Notes: generated by a model not told the origin, from the sequence alone. A stretch of 64,000 nucleotides of DNA from JACVRN01 sp036389255 (GCA_036389255.1 DASVQI010000041.1:248001-312000); one strand, 5' to 3'; positions 26,679 to 36,086 are shown, counted from the first letter of the stretch. A program made the numbers and translations.

Positions 26679-28478
26679 TTATTTAATCCTTATCTCGTAG
26701 GGCATGATGGCGAGGGCGTCACCCTGTTTCATCCTGTCGAGCAGGGCCGCGTACTGGAATGCGCGGCGCATATCTTCGGGCAGGGCTTCGAAGATGGCTC
26801 GCTGCTGTTGAAGCTTCAGCTTCTCCTTTTCGTCTTCGCTCTCCTGATTGAAGAGCTTTTCGAAGAAGGTGCGCGGGTAGGGAAGTATGACGCGGCGCAC
26901 GTCCTTGTCCGCAGGTAGATTTGCCAGTTGTTTGGCCACATTGATAGCGTGCTCAAGGCCGCCGAACTCGTCCACGAGCCCGCGCTCCTTCGCCTGCGAG
27001 CCCATCCACACGCGGCCCTGCCCGAGCGAGTCCACTTCCTCCACGCTCTTGTTGCGCCCCTTCGCCACCTTCGGCACGAATTGGTCATAGTAGGCGCGGC
27101 TGATGATGTCCTGAAACTTCGCGCGCTCGTCGTCCGAGAACTGCTCCGTCTCGCGGAACATGCCTGCGTTCTTGCCGCGCATGACGTACTCGTTAGAGAT
27201 GCCGAGCCAGTCGTAAAAGCCCTTCATCACCGGCTTGCCCGCGAAGATGCCTATGGAGCCTGTGATGGTGGAAGGCTCAGCGACGATGCGGTTGGCGTTA
27301 CAGGCTATGTAGTAGCCGCCCGACGCCGCCACGTCGCCCATGGAAACGACGACGGGCTTCTTAGCCTTGGCGTTTTCTATGGCGTGCCAGATTTCATCCG
27401 AAGCGAAGGCGGAGCCGCCGGGGCTGTCAATGCGAATCACTATCGCCTTGATGCTCTTGTCGTCGCGCGCGGTGTTGAGCGCCTTGACCATCGTGTCCGA
27501 GCCTACGGACTGCTCTCCGAAGGGGCTGTCGTCGGAGCTGCCCGTGCCGATTGTGCCCGAAGCATATATGACGGCGACTTTCTCGCCCTTGTTCATGTCG
27601 AGCGATTCCGGTTTAATCTCTCTGTACTCGGAGTCTTTGACCAGCTTGAGCCGCTCGTCTTCCTTGTAGCCCAGCCGTCTCTTCAACTCTCCTTCAACTT
27701 CGTCGCGGTACTTCACGTCGTCTATGAGGCCGGACTCCTTCGCCTGCTGCGCGGTGTAAGGCGCGTTGTCTATGATGGCCCGCACTTCGTCGGGAGACTT
27801 CCTGCGCGTCTCAGAAATCTTGTTGACGAGGCGACCATAGATGTCGTCCAGCATGGCGTTGATGACTTCGCGCTGCGCGTCCGTCATCTTCTTCTCCGTG
27901 AACATGTCGGGCGCGTTCTTGTACTTGCCGATTTTGAAGACGTCCGGATAGATGCCCAGCTTGTCCAGCGAGCCGCGCACGAACATGGCTTCAGCCGCCA
28001 GCCCGTAGGTGAAGAGATTCCCCGAAGGCGACATGTAGACGCGGTCTGCTGCGGTCGCTATGTAATATTCCTTGTTCGAGCCGAGCAGCATGTAGGCGTA
28101 GACGGGCTTGCCGGAGGTGCGAAAGTCTGCAATCGCGTCACGAATCTCGTCCGCCTGACCCCAGCCCGCGCTGGAAAAATCTATGTCCAGCAGTATGGCT
28201 TTGATTCTCTTGTCTGCCTTGGCCTTCCTTATCTGCCACAGAAGGCTCGTCAGCGAGTTGTCCTGCGCGCCGAGCGCCTTTGCGAACGGGTCTTCCGTCA
28301 CGTAATCCGGCATGGTGCCTTTCACGTTAAGCACCAGCACGCTATTGTCATGAATAGTCGGGCCGGAATTTCTGAGCGACGAGATAAAGAGCGCTATCAT
28401 CAGCACCCCCAGCAGAAGACAGCCGAGCAGAACTCCTGTGACGATGAGGACGATTTTTCGAGTGCGTGACATTGCCAT
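26679..28478 (-). CDS. sppA: Signal peptide peptidase SppA, 67K type
   Basis: 599 residues, the long tandem-domain form. One N-terminal membrane helix (about 8-33) anchors it facing the periplasm. The catalytic dyad is present: K187 in GKYKNAP of the N-terminal half and S386 in GDVAASGGYYIA of the C-terminal half, with the IRIDSPGGSAFAS strand before it. It degrades cleaved signal peptides in the inner membrane. Stands alone, convergent with serS; the gap upstream toward mnmA carries a long palindrome. Confidence 0.95.
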   Translation of the reverse strand: MAMSRTRKIVLIVTGVLLGCLLLGVLMIALFISSLRNSGPTIHDNSVLVLNVKGTMPDYVTEDPFAKALGAQDNSLTSLLWQIRKAKADKRIKAILLDIDFSSAGWGQADEIRDAIADFRTSGKPVYAYMLLGSNKEYYIATAADRVYMSPSGNLFTYGLAAEAMFVRGSLDKLGIYPDVFKIGKYKNAPDMFTEKKMTDAQREVINAMLDDIYGRLVNKISETRRKSPDEVRAIIDNAPYTAQQAKESGLIDDVKYRDEVEGELKRRLGYKEDERLKLVKDSEYREIKPESLDMNKGEKVAVIYASGTIGTGSSDDSPFGEQSVGSDTMVKALNTARDDKSIKAIVIRIDSPGGSAFASDEIWHAIENAKAKKPVVVSMGDVAASGGYYIACNANRIVAEPSTITGSIGIFAGKPVMKGFYDWLGISNEYVMRGKNAGMFRETEQFSDDERAKFQDIISRAYYDQFVPKVAKGRNKSVEEVDSLGQGRVWMGSQAKERGLVDEFGGLEHAINVAKQLANLPADKDVRRVILPYPRTFFEKLFNQESEDEKEKLKLQQQRAIFEALPEDMRRAFQYAALLDRMKQGDALAIMPYEIRIK

Positions 28479-28576
28479 AAGATTTACACCTGTGTAGAAA
28501 AAATACGGAACACGAAATCCCTGAAAGAGACGCGCCGGTTCCGCCTGTGATTACGTAAACCGGCGGGAAAAGGTTT

Positions 28577-28665
28577 AAAAACAGGGGATAGGGGTTAGGG
28601 GGCGGGGAATGGTAAAGAGTTCTTTCTCTTACTATCCCCAACCCCTAACCCCTATTTCTGTTTTT
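28577..28665. repeat. Palindromic repeat built of GGGGNTA-like units, overlapping the mnmA end
   Basis: The left arm has AAAAACAGGGGATA then GGGGTTA and GGGG units; the right arm carries the complement and ends CTGTTTTT. The right arm includes the last codons and stop of mnmA. Confidence 0.75.
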
Positions 28666-29764
28666 CAATCCATCCTCCGCCTAGGACTTCGTCTGCGCGG
28701 TAGAAGACTGTGGCCTGACCGGGGGTGATGGCGCGCTGCGGCTCAACAAAGGTGATGCGGGCGCGTCCCGCTTCGAGCGGCGTGATGATGGCGGGCTGGG
28801 CCTCGTGACGATAGCGCACGCGCACCTCCGCACGCACCTCGCCGGCAGGGTTGTCGAAGGCTATCCAGTTGACGCCTGCGGCTGTGAACTCACGGCTGAG
28901 CAGCTCTTCCTCATGGCCTACTATGATGCGGTTGCGCGCGGCCTCTATCTGCACCACGTAGAGCGGGCGCTCGTTGGAGAGCCCAAGCCCGCGTCGTTGT
29001 CCCACAGTGTAGCGATGTATGCCCTGATGCTTGCCCATCGTCGCGCCATCAGTGTTGACAATCTCGCCCTCGGGGGGCGTGCGCGCCTCTTCGCCTTCAG
29101 CCTCAAGATAGCGGTCTATGAAGCCAGCATAATCGCCGTCGGGTACAAAGCAAATCTCCTGCGACTCGGCCTTCTCGGCCACAGCCAGCCGGCTCTCTCT
29201 CGCCACCTCGCGCACCCTTTGCTTCGACATCTCGCCAAGCGGAAAGAGAGAGCGCGCGAGCTGTTCCTGATTCAGCTCCCAGAGGAAATAGGACTGGTCT
29301 TTCTGTAGATTGCGACCGCGCAGCAGCCTGTAACGCTTCGTCTCTTCGTCATACTCGACGCGCGCGTAGTGGCCCGTGGCCACCTTGTCGCATCCGAGAC
29401 TCGCCGCCAACCTGTCTAGCGAAGCGAACTTCAAACGGCTGTTGCAGGCCACGCACGGAATGGGCGTCTCGCCGTCCAGATAGCTTGAGACGAAAGGCGC
29501 TACCACGTCGCGCTCGAAATCCTTCTCAAGATTGAGCACGTAGAAGGGAAAGCCAAGCTCTTCGGCCACACGGCGAGCGTCATAGACGTCGTCGAGCGAG
29601 CAGCAGCGCGAAGGCAGAGGCTCGCCCTGCTCGTCCACCGTCAGCCCTCGCCTCTGGTTCCACAACTGCATGGTGAAGCCAACAAGCTCGTGCCCCTCGG
29701 CCTTCAAAATCGCAGCCGCCGCGCTACTGTCCACGCCGCCGCTCATAGCCACTGCTATCTTCAT
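28652..29764 (-). CDS. mnmA: tRNA-specific 2-thiouridylase MnmA
   Basis: 370 residues. The PP-loop SGGVDSSAAA is at residues 8-17. The two reactive cysteines are in PCVACNSRLKF (catalytic nucleophile pair partner) and SQEICFVPDGDY. The HQGIHRYTVGQRRGLGL block and C-terminal beta-barrel GQATVFY are also present. It thiolates U34 of tRNA Lys, Glu and Gln. The last residues (EKQK) are encoded by the arm of an intergenic palindrome. Divergent from the NorQ-like gene. Confidence 0.95.
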   Translation of the reverse strand: MKIAVAMSGGVDSSAAAAILKAEGHELVGFTMQLWNQRRGLTVDEQGEPLPSRCCSLDDVYDARRVAEELGFPFYVLNLEKDFERDVVAPFVSSYLDGETPIPCVACNSRLKFASLDRLAASLGCDKVATGHYARVEYDEETKRYRLLRGRNLQKDQSYFLWELNQEQLARSLFPLGEMSKQRVREVARESRLAVAEKAESQEICFVPDGDYAGFIDRYLEAEGEEARTPPEGEIVNTDGATMGKHQGIHRYTVGQRRGLGLSNERPLYVVQIEAARNRIIVGHEEELLSREFTAAGVNWIAFDNPAGEVRAEVRVRYRHEAQPAIITPLEAGRARITFVEPQRAITPGQATVFYRADEVLGGGWIEKQK

Positions 29765-29919
29765 ACTAAAAACAGTCTACTTCTTTCCACTCGTTTGCCG
29801 CCCTTTGCGGGCGGGTGTTAAGATTGCCCCTTCTGTTGAGAAAATGGGACGCATCCGAAACATAAAAGGATACCTTAAACGGCTGGAAACGTCAGCCTGC
29901 GGGGGATAGAGTCCCGGTT

Positions 29920-29987
29920 CCCAAGTCTGCGAGCCCCACGTTAAAGGGGGACGCTTTTTGACTTGGGGCGTGGGATTCGGACTTGGG
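29920..29987 (+). repeat. Inverted repeat immediately upstream of the NorQ-like start
   Basis: CCCAAGTCTGCGAGCCCCACG-like left arm (29920-29940) pairs imperfectly with CGTGGGATTCGGACTTGGG (29969-29987), whose end is four bases before the ATG. Confidence 0.6.
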
Positions 29988-29991
29988 ACAT

Positions 29992-30795
29992 ATGGAAAGA
30001 GCCATTGAAGAGTATCGCGCTGTTGCAGAGCCTTACTACCTAGAGGTCGCGCGCGAGATAGAGCTTTTTGAGGCGGCTTATGCCGCGCGCCTGCCCGTCA
30101 TGCTCAAGGGGCCGACGGGCTCCGGCAAGACTCGCTTTGTCGAGCACATGGCGTGGCGCTTGAACCGCCCGCTCATCACCGTGGCCTGCCACGAAGACCT
30201 CTCCTCCACCGACCTGGTAGGGCGCTTCCTGCTCGAAGGCGAAGAGACGGTCTGGCACGACGGCCCCCTGACGCGCGCCGTCCGGAACGGTGCCATCTGC
30301 TATCTGGACGAAGTGGTGGAAGCCCGCAAGGACACGGTCGTCATCATTCACCCTCTGACGGACGACCGCCGCAGGCTGCCTATTGAAAAGCGCGGCACGG
30401 TGCTGGACGCGCCGCCCGAATTCATGCTCGTAGTCTCCTACAATCCCGGCTATCAATCCATCCTGAAAGATTTGAAGCAGTCCACTCGCCAGCGCTTCGT
30501 CTCTCTGGAATTCGACTACCCGCCGCCTGAGCTTGAGACGGAGATTGTCGCGCGCGAGGGCGGCGTGGACGAGACTATGGCGCGCGACCTCGTCACCATC
30601 GGCCAGAAGGTCAGGAACCTTCGCGGTCACGGACTGGAAGAGGGAGTCTCTACGCGGCTTTTAATCTACGCGGCCCAGATGATGGCGCGCGGCATCCCGC
30701 CCGTGGCCGCAGCCGAAGTCGCGCTCTGCTCGCCCATCACGGACGACCGCGAGCTACAGCGCAGCATACGCGAGATTGTGACGACCGTGATTTGA
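29992..30795 (+). CDS. MoxR-family AAA ATPase of the CbbQ/NorQ type
   Basis: 267 residues from ATG 29992; TTG 29983 is in frame. Walker A GPTGSGKTRF, Walker B CYLDEVVEARKDT, a sensor region VSYNPGYQS and the C-terminal helical lid (STRLLIYAAQMMARG). CbbQ and NorQ work with a VWA partner (CbbO, NorD) to remodel or metallate Rubisco or nitric oxide reductase. The partner here is the large VWA gene at 31898, two genes downstream. No Rubisco or nor gene is in the window, so the client is unknown. The start codon abuts a hairpin arm and lacks a visible Shine-Dalgarno. Confidence 0.9.
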   Translation: MERAIEEYRAVAEPYYLEVAREIELFEAAYAARLPVMLKGPTGSGKTRFVEHMAWRLNRPLITVACHEDLSSTDLVGRFLLEGEETVWHDGPLTRAVRNGAICYLDEVVEARKDTVVIIHPLTDDRRRLPIEKRGTVLDAPPEFMLVVSYNPGYQSILKDLKQSTRQRFVSLEFDYPPPELETEIVAREGGVDETMARDLVTIGQKVRNLRGHGLEEGVSTRLLIYAAQMMARGIPPVAAAEVALCSPITDDRELQRSIREIVTTVI

Positions 30796-30848
30796 TGAAG
30801 AGAGTTGAAGAAGTTGGCAATTAAATCTTAATTTCTACAGGAGAAGTA

Positions 30849-31274
30849 ATGAAACGTAAGGCTTCGGCCGTCTGGAAGGGCGGCCTCAAGGATGGAACGG
30901 GAACTATCTCTACTCAGAGCGGCGTGCTCACGGACACGCAGTATTCCTTCAGCACGCGCTTTGAGGACGGCATAGGCACAAACCCTGAAGAGCTTATAGC
31001 GGCGGCTCACGCCGGATGTTTTTCGATGGCCCTTTCGGGGCAGTTGGGCAACGCTGGCGTGACTGCCGAGAGCATCAGCACCTCTGCGAGCGTGACGCTT
31101 GAGAAGACGGATGCCGGTTTCACCGTCACAAAGGTTCATCTGGATGTGGTGGCAAGAATTCCGGGCGGCGACCAGCAGACGTTCGAGACTGCGGCCAACA
31201 ACGCCAAGGCCGGGTGTCCCATCTCCAGACTGTTGAAGGCGGAGATAACCATGGACGCCAAACTCGAAGCGTAA
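30849..31274 (+). CDS. osmC: OsmC/Ohr-family peroxiredoxin (OsmC type)
   Basis: 141 residues. Both redox cysteines of the family are visible: HAGCFSMAL and AGCPISRLL, plus the N-terminal KASAVWKGGLKDGTG typical of OsmC. It reduces organic hydroperoxides in the cytoplasm. Good AGGAGAAGT upstream of the ATG. It lies between the MoxR ATPase and its VWA partner, suggesting an oxidative-stress link for the cluster, but this is positional inference only. Confidence 0.94.
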   Translation: MKRKASAVWKGGLKDGTGTISTQSGVLTDTQYSFSTRFEDGIGTNPEELIAAAHAGCFSMALSGQLGNAGVTAESISTSASVTLEKTDAGFTVTKVHLDVVARIPGGDQQTFETAANNAKAGCPISRLLKAEITMDAKLEA

Positions 31275-31305
31275 AGCTCCGGTTGTAAAAAGGAAGTTGC
31301 AAGAG

Positions 31306-31383
31306 AAGGAACCACGAAATAAGACGAATAGACACGAAAGCTCTCTTCTTCGTGCTGCTTCGTTCGATGCGCGTGGTTCCTTA
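31306..31383. repeat. Palindromic repeat with ACGAA words
   Basis: The left arm begins AAGGAACCACGAAAT and contains GACGAATAG and CACGAAAG; the right arm ends CGCGTGGTTCCTT. A similar ACGAATAG word appears at about 61141. Lies between osmC and the HXXEE gene. Confidence 0.65.
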
Positions 31384-31407
31384 CCTTTTCAGCTTTGAGT
31401 AAGAGAG

Positions 31408-31890
31408 ATGGTCAAAGCTGCCAGCTCTTCGCAAAAGCGCCTTTTTGAAGATTGGATATGGCTCTTTCCCTCAACCTATCTGATTCACGCTCTGGAAGAG
31501 TACTTCTGCGGCGAAGGCTTTTACAGGTGGGTGGCGCGCGTCATTGGTCGAGGGATGACGGCCGAGCAGTTCGTAATTATCAACAGCTTAGCTTTGCTAT
31601 TGATGATTGCAGGCGTCGTGATTTTTCGCAAGACGCCTTCCGTGAGATGGCTGACGATAACCTTCGCCACGATTACTTTCATCAACGCCGTGGCGCATCT
31701 TGCCGGAAGCATCTTGACGGGCACCTATTCGCCGGGCGTAGTCTCAGGCGTGCTGTTGTGGATTCCGCTCGGCGCTGCGACTTTTTATAGAGCGCGCAAT
31801 GGAGTGACGCGCCGCTCCTTCATCGCGGGCGTGCTGGTTGGCGCGTTTGTTCACGCGCTGCTCTTCCTTGTGCTGGCTTCTTTCAGGTAG
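31408..31890 (+). CDS. HXXEE-domain integral membrane protein
   Basis: 160 residues, four to five hydrophobic segments. It carries the family signature HALEEY near the start (WLFPSTYLIHALEEY) and the second conserved block NAVAHLAGSILTGTYSPGVVSG (seen as NAVAHLAG and YSPGVVSG). HXXEE proteins are of unknown function; the His/Glu residues suggest metal binding or an enzyme within the membrane. AGAGAG precedes the ATG. Embedded between the MoxR ATPase/OsmC and the VWA protein. Confidence 0.85.
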   Translation: MVKAASSSQKRLFEDWIWLFPSTYLIHALEEYFCGEGFYRWVARVIGRGMTAEQFVIINSLALLLMIAGVVIFRKTPSVRWLTITFATITFINAVAHLAGSILTGTYSPGVVSGVLLWIPLGAATFYRARNGVTRRSFIAGVLVGAFVHALLFLVLASFR

Positions 31891-31897
31891 CTCTAAA

Positions 31898-34800
31898 ATG
31901 GCGGACGAGATAAACGAGGAAGCAAAAGGGGACGCGGAAGCGGGCGGCGACGGGCCGCTTGAGAAGGCTTTTCGTGAGCGGCTGCGTTCGGTCAAGAGCG
32001 TGACGGAGCGGCGCACGCTCGGCAGTCTTGCGCGTGAGCTGGGAAAGCTTCCCGTAGAGGTGGCACGCGCGGCGCTCGAAGTAAGCGCGAGCGTGGCTGG
32101 CGTCTCTCTGCGCGCGAGCGTGGAATTTTTGCGCGCCGTGCCCGAGGCCGCGCGCGTCGTTGAGACGGAAGAGCTTCGCGCCTGGGGCGAGTTGGGCCGC
32201 AGGCTGGCCATGGCCGACGCGGAGACGGCCGTCTCCTTCTTCGCGGCTGGCGTGGAAGAGTTCGGGCGGATTCCAAAGGCTGCGCGGCCACTGGTTCTAC
32301 AAATCTGCACGAGACAGATGACGCTCTCAAGCTCGGTCGCCACCACGACCTTTATGCGTGCGCCGCAGCTTGCCGAAAATATCAAGGACGCTCAGCTTCT
32401 CTGCTCCATTCTGGAGGTCGCGGCTGAGATTTCGCGCCGCTCGGCCAAACACTCCGCAGACTTTTTGACCTCGACGCCGCAGGTCATAAAAGCCTTCGAC
32501 AGATTCGGTGACGACAGGCAGCGTGTGGCGCGGGCAGCCGTCTCGCTCTCCTCGGATTTCGCAGTGCGCGCGGGCGGCATAGCGGCGGACGCGTGGCTCG
32601 CTCTGCCTGCGGCGCTTGCCCGCCTTAATACGGATGACGCGCTGCGTTTAATCAAACGTGTAGGCGAATTTCTCGAGCGCGGCGGAGGCGCTGCGCTTCA
32701 CGTTATGACTGCCGGGGGAAATGTGCTGCGCTCTCTGCCTGAAGCCTTTGACGACTGGATAAGGCTGCTCTGGATAGTCGCGGAGCATGGCAACGCCGCT
32801 CTGGTGGCCTTTGTCAGAAGCGGCCCGCCCTTCTTTCAAACAATCGCAAGCGAGACGGACGCGCGCCGCGCCTCGGAGCTTTCGCGCCGCGTCATACAGG
32901 TCACGAGCGAGATTGCGCGCGTGGACGGAGAAGCCGCCCTTGCCTGTTTTCGTTCCAGCACGCGCGCCCTCAGAACCGTCAACATAGAGCAGTTTGAGGA
33001 CTGGGCGCACGACGGTTTGTTGCAGGAGCAGATGGATGCCAGAGCGCGGCGCAGCTACTTTGCGCTGGAAACTCGCCGCAGCAACGACGCCCTGCAAACC
33101 GGCGCGGGCGGCCTTGCGCTTGAAAGCGTTCAGCACACGCTGCGCCTTTACGTGGAAGCGTTGACGGGACACGCCGTTGAGGTCGCGCCTCTGGCGGCAG
33201 TCCCGGACGAGGCGCGCATCAACGACGGGCGCACGATTCACCTGCCTTCGGCCGTGGCCGAGTTCGATGACGAGGAGCTTGATTTTCGTCTCTACAAAGT
33301 TCTGGCGGCGCACGCCGCAGGCCAGATAGAGTTCGGCACGCACGAGCGCGACACCTCCGATTTGCGCGCGGCCTACACCTCAATCGCGGCCCTTTACGCG
33401 CGCCAGAACGTGGATGCGCGCGACGCCTTTGCGCTGGACGGCTATATCAACGAGATGGAGAAGGGAGAAGCCGCTCTGTCGCCGGAAGAGGAAGCGCGTC
33501 GCGCTCAGGAATCGCGCGCTGTGCTGCCGCCCGATTCGGATTACAGAGCTATCTTAGCGCTCTTCCCGCACGCTAACTTAGCGCGCAGGATTTTCGGCAC
33601 GCTTGAGAACGGTCGTATTGATAGACGATTGCGCCACGTCTATCGCGGCTTAAGACGCGACCTCGATTTCACGCGAGAGCACATCAAGGTAAACCGCCCG
33701 CGCATAATTGACCTGCCCGCCACGCTCGTCCCCTTCGAGCTGCTTTTTCAAATCACTCTCTGCGGCGGGGCGCTAGATGACGCGCGCCACTTCTACGGCC
33801 AGATTGTCTCGGAGCTTGAAGGCGTCGTTGCCGACTACTTAAACACTCCCGAGGCCACCGTCGCGGACACTCTGATGGCAACGAGCCGCGTCTACTCGCT
33901 CTTTCAATCCGTCACCGAGGACGATGCCGAGCAACAGGCGGAGGCACAGGACGAGGAATCCGAAAGCCCCGAAGGCGAGGCCGCCAGAGAAGCCCTTGAG
34001 ACGCAGAGAGTCCCGGAGAAGAGCCCGCGTGAGACGGACGCGCGCGAGCTTTTTAACGCTTGGGCCAGCACGGAGCCGCAGGGCGAGCCCGAGGAGTTAG
34101 ACGGGGCGGAAGTCTGGTCGCAGGCAGAGACGCCCGAACAGGGTTTGGAAGAGGGCGAGGTCGCCTTCAACTACGACGAGTGGGACAGGGAGTTGACAGA
34201 CCACCGCGTAGGCTGGTGTCGCGTGATTGAAAAGCGCGTGCGTCACGGCGACCGCTCCTTCGTAGAGCAGACGCGAGAGCGTCACAAGGGCGTCATCTCA
34301 TCCATACGCCACCAGTTTCAGATGATGAAGCCGGAAAACCTTCTGCGCGTGCCGAACGAGCTGGACGGCGAAGACTTTGACCTGAGCGCCGTCATTGACT
34401 ACGTCATAGACCGCCGCGCGGACGGCCAGCAATCCGAAAGGCTCTATACCAAACGACTGCGCCGCCAGCGCGACGTGGCCGTCTCTTTCCTGCTTGACCA
34501 ATCCTCTTCCACGGCGCGCACCATCGGACGCCATCCCTTGCAGCCCTACACGCATCCGGGCCGCCGCATCATAGAGATTGAGAAGGAAGGGCTGGTTTTG
34601 ATGAGCGAGGCGCTGGAAGCCGTGGGCGATATTTACTCAATCAACGGCTTCACGAGCGAGGGGCGGCGCAACGTGAAATTCTACGTCGTCAAAGATTTCG
34701 GAGAGCGCTATTCCGAAGAGGTCGAGCGCAGAATAGGCGGCATCAACTACCAGAACAACACGCGGCTCGGCGCAGCCATACGCCACGCAGCCGCGCGTCT

Positions 34801-35077
34801 TGCGCGCCAGGAAGCCCGCACTCGCCTCTTGATAGTTCTCTCCGACGGTCGCCCTTACGACCACGACTACGGCGATGCGCGCTACGCACGCGAGGACACG
34901 CGCGAAGCCCTGCGTCAGGCCAAGAATCAGGGCATCACCCCCTTCTGCATCACCATTGACCGCGAATCCGAAGCGGAGCTTAAAGACCTCTACGGCGAAA
35001 TCGGTTACACCATCATAGACGACGTGCTATCGCTGCCCGAAAGAATGCCGGGCATCTACAGAAGGTTAACTACATGA
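31898..35077 (+). CDS. Large VWA-domain protein, NorD/CbbO-like
   Basis: 1059 residues from ATG 31898, eight bases after the HXXEE stop. The first about 400 residues are helical repeats with an FLRxxPxxxR / LGRRLAxxDxExAxxFF rhythm; the middle has acidic low-complexity stretches (about 690-770). The C-terminal about 220 residues are the NorD/CbbO VWA domain with a MIDAS-like DQSSST, an NNTRLGAAIRHA threonine loop and SDGRPYDHDYGD. NorD/CbbO are usually 600-800 residues, so the N-terminal solenoid is long. Probable adaptor of the MoxR ATPase at 29992. Confidence 0.9.
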   Translation: MADEINEEAKGDAEAGGDGPLEKAFRERLRSVKSVTERRTLGSLARELGKLPVEVARAALEVSASVAGVSLRASVEFLRAVPEAARVVETEELRAWGELGRRLAMADAETAVSFFAAGVEEFGRIPKAARPLVLQICTRQMTLSSSVATTTFMRAPQLAENIKDAQLLCSILEVAAEISRRSAKHSADFLTSTPQVIKAFDRFGDDRQRVARAAVSLSSDFAVRAGGIAADAWLALPAALARLNTDDALRLIKRVGEFLERGGGAALHVMTAGGNVLRSLPEAFDDWIRLLWIVAEHGNAALVAFVRSGPPFFQTIASETDARRASELSRRVIQVTSEIARVDGEAALACFRSSTRALRTVNIEQFEDWAHDGLLQEQMDARARRSYFALETRRSNDALQTGAGGLALESVQHTLRLYVEALTGHAVEVAPLAAVPDEARINDGRTIHLPSAVAEFDDEELDFRLYKVLAAHAAGQIEFGTHERDTSDLRAAYTSIAALYARQNVDARDAFALDGYINEMEKGEAALSPEEEARRAQESRAVLPPDSDYRAILALFPHANLARRIFGTLENGRIDRRLRHVYRGLRRDLDFTREHIKVNRPRIIDLPATLVPFELLFQITLCGGALDDARHFYGQIVSELEGVVADYLNTPEATVADTLMATSRVYSLFQSVTEDDAEQQAEAQDEESESPEGEAAREALETQRVPEKSPRETDARELFNAWASTEPQGEPEELDGAEVWSQAETPEQGLEEGEVAFNYDEWDRELTDHRVGWCRVIEKRVRHGDRSFVEQTRERHKGVISSIRHQFQMMKPENLLRVPNELDGEDFDLSAVIDYVIDRRADGQQSERLYTKRLRRQRDVAVSFLLDQSSSTARTIGRHPLQPYTHPGRRIIEIEKEGLVLMSEALEAVGDIYSINGFTSEGRRNVKFYVVKDFGERYSEEVERRIGGINYQNNTRLGAAIRHAAARLARQEARTRLLIVLSDGRPYDHDYGDARYAREDTREALRQAKNQGITPFCITIDRESEAELKDLYGEIGYTIIDDVLSLPERMPGIYRRLTT

Positions 35078-35129
35078 GCAGCCAGCGCTCGTAATGAGCG
35101 CGGGTTGCTGCCAAGCGAAAGAGAGCGGA

Positions 35130-36068
35130 ATGGAACAAGGGGTTTACGATTGTATAGTTGTTGGCGCTGGGCCCGCCGGGTTGTCTGCGGCGCTCTTTCT
35201 GGCCCGGTACAGGCGAAGGGTGCTGACCTTTCATAACAGCAGCCCGCGCAATCTCTATTCGCACGGCGTGCATGGGTTTCTGGGGCATCACGGTATTACG
35301 CCGCAGGAGCTGCTGGCGCGCGGGCGCGACGAGGTGTTGAAGCACGGCGGGTTGGTAATCGAAGGATGCGTGACGAAAGTCGAAAAGCTTGGGCCGGAGC
35401 TTTTTCGTGTGACGACGGGTGATGAAGAAAGTGAAGGCGAGGCTTTCGAAGCGAGGCGGCTTCTGCTGGCCACGGGCCTGCGCGATTTGACGCCTGACTG
35501 TCCGGGCTTCAGAGATTTCTACGGCGTGACGGTCTTTCATTGTCCTGACTGCGACGGCTTTGAAGTGACGGGAAAACGTGTGGCAGTCTTGGGAAGCGGT
35601 CGAGAGACTGTGGGCTTCACGCTCAATCTCTTGACGTGGACGGACAAATTGACGCTAATAACAGACGGACGCGGGCATGAGTTGACGGAAGAGCACAGAC
35701 AAAAGCTCGCGGAGTTTGATATTCCAATCACAGACCGTAGAGTCACGCGGCTGGACGGAGAGATGGACGCGCATAAATTATCGCGCGTCTGTTTTGATGA
35801 TGGCGACGCGCTTGAAGCTGACGCGCTCTTTTTCAATCTGGGCACAATCCCCGCGTCGAATCTTCATGAGATGCTGGGATGCAAGCTGGACGAAGATTGC
35901 GGGCTCATCTGGGTTGACCACGAAGACCAGCAGACGAGCGTCGAGGGCGTTTATGCTGCGGGCGACATCACGCCGCGCTCGCAGTTGGCCGTGGTCGCGG
36001 CAGCAGAAGGCGCTATGGCTGCCATTCACATACACAAATCGCTCATCCCCGCAGAGCGCAAACTCTGA
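35130..36068 (+). CDS. Thioredoxin-reductase-like FAD/NAD(P)-dependent oxidoreductase
   Basis: 312 residues from ATG 35130 (ATG 35094 is also in frame; GAGAGCGGA precedes 35130). FAD-binding VVGAGPAGLSAALFLAR at the N-terminus; a redox-active CPDC in FHCPDCDGFE; NAD(P)-binding VLGSGRETVGF (third Gly position altered, GSGRET rather than GGGxSA); C-terminal FAD block GVYAAGDITP. It resembles TrxB but no thioredoxin partner is nearby. It begins about 50 nt after the VWA gene and could be on the same transcript. Confidence 0.9.
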   Translation: MEQGVYDCIVVGAGPAGLSAALFLARYRRRVLTFHNSSPRNLYSHGVHGFLGHHGITPQELLARGRDEVLKHGGLVIEGCVTKVEKLGPELFRVTTGDEESEGEAFEARRLLLATGLRDLTPDCPGFRDFYGVTVFHCPDCDGFEVTGKRVAVLGSGRETVGFTLNLLTWTDKLTLITDGRGHELTEEHRQKLAEFDIPITDRRVTRLDGEMDAHKLSRVCFDDGDALEADALFFNLGTIPASNLHEMLGCKLDEDCGLIWVDHEDQQTSVEGVYAAGDITPRSQLAVVAAAEGAMAAIHIHKSLIPAERKL

Positions 36069-36086
36069 AAGGAGCGTTCCCCTGAA

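Noticed and set aside
26928..28469. 513-codon plus-strand ORF opposite sppA
   Set aside because: It mirrors sppA exactly and has no recognisable domain; long antisense ORFs are expected at this GC content.
31838..31897. Start of the VWA protein at TTG 31838
   Set aside because: That start would lie inside the HXXEE gene; ATG 31898 directly follows its stop and begins an ordinary acidic N-terminus.
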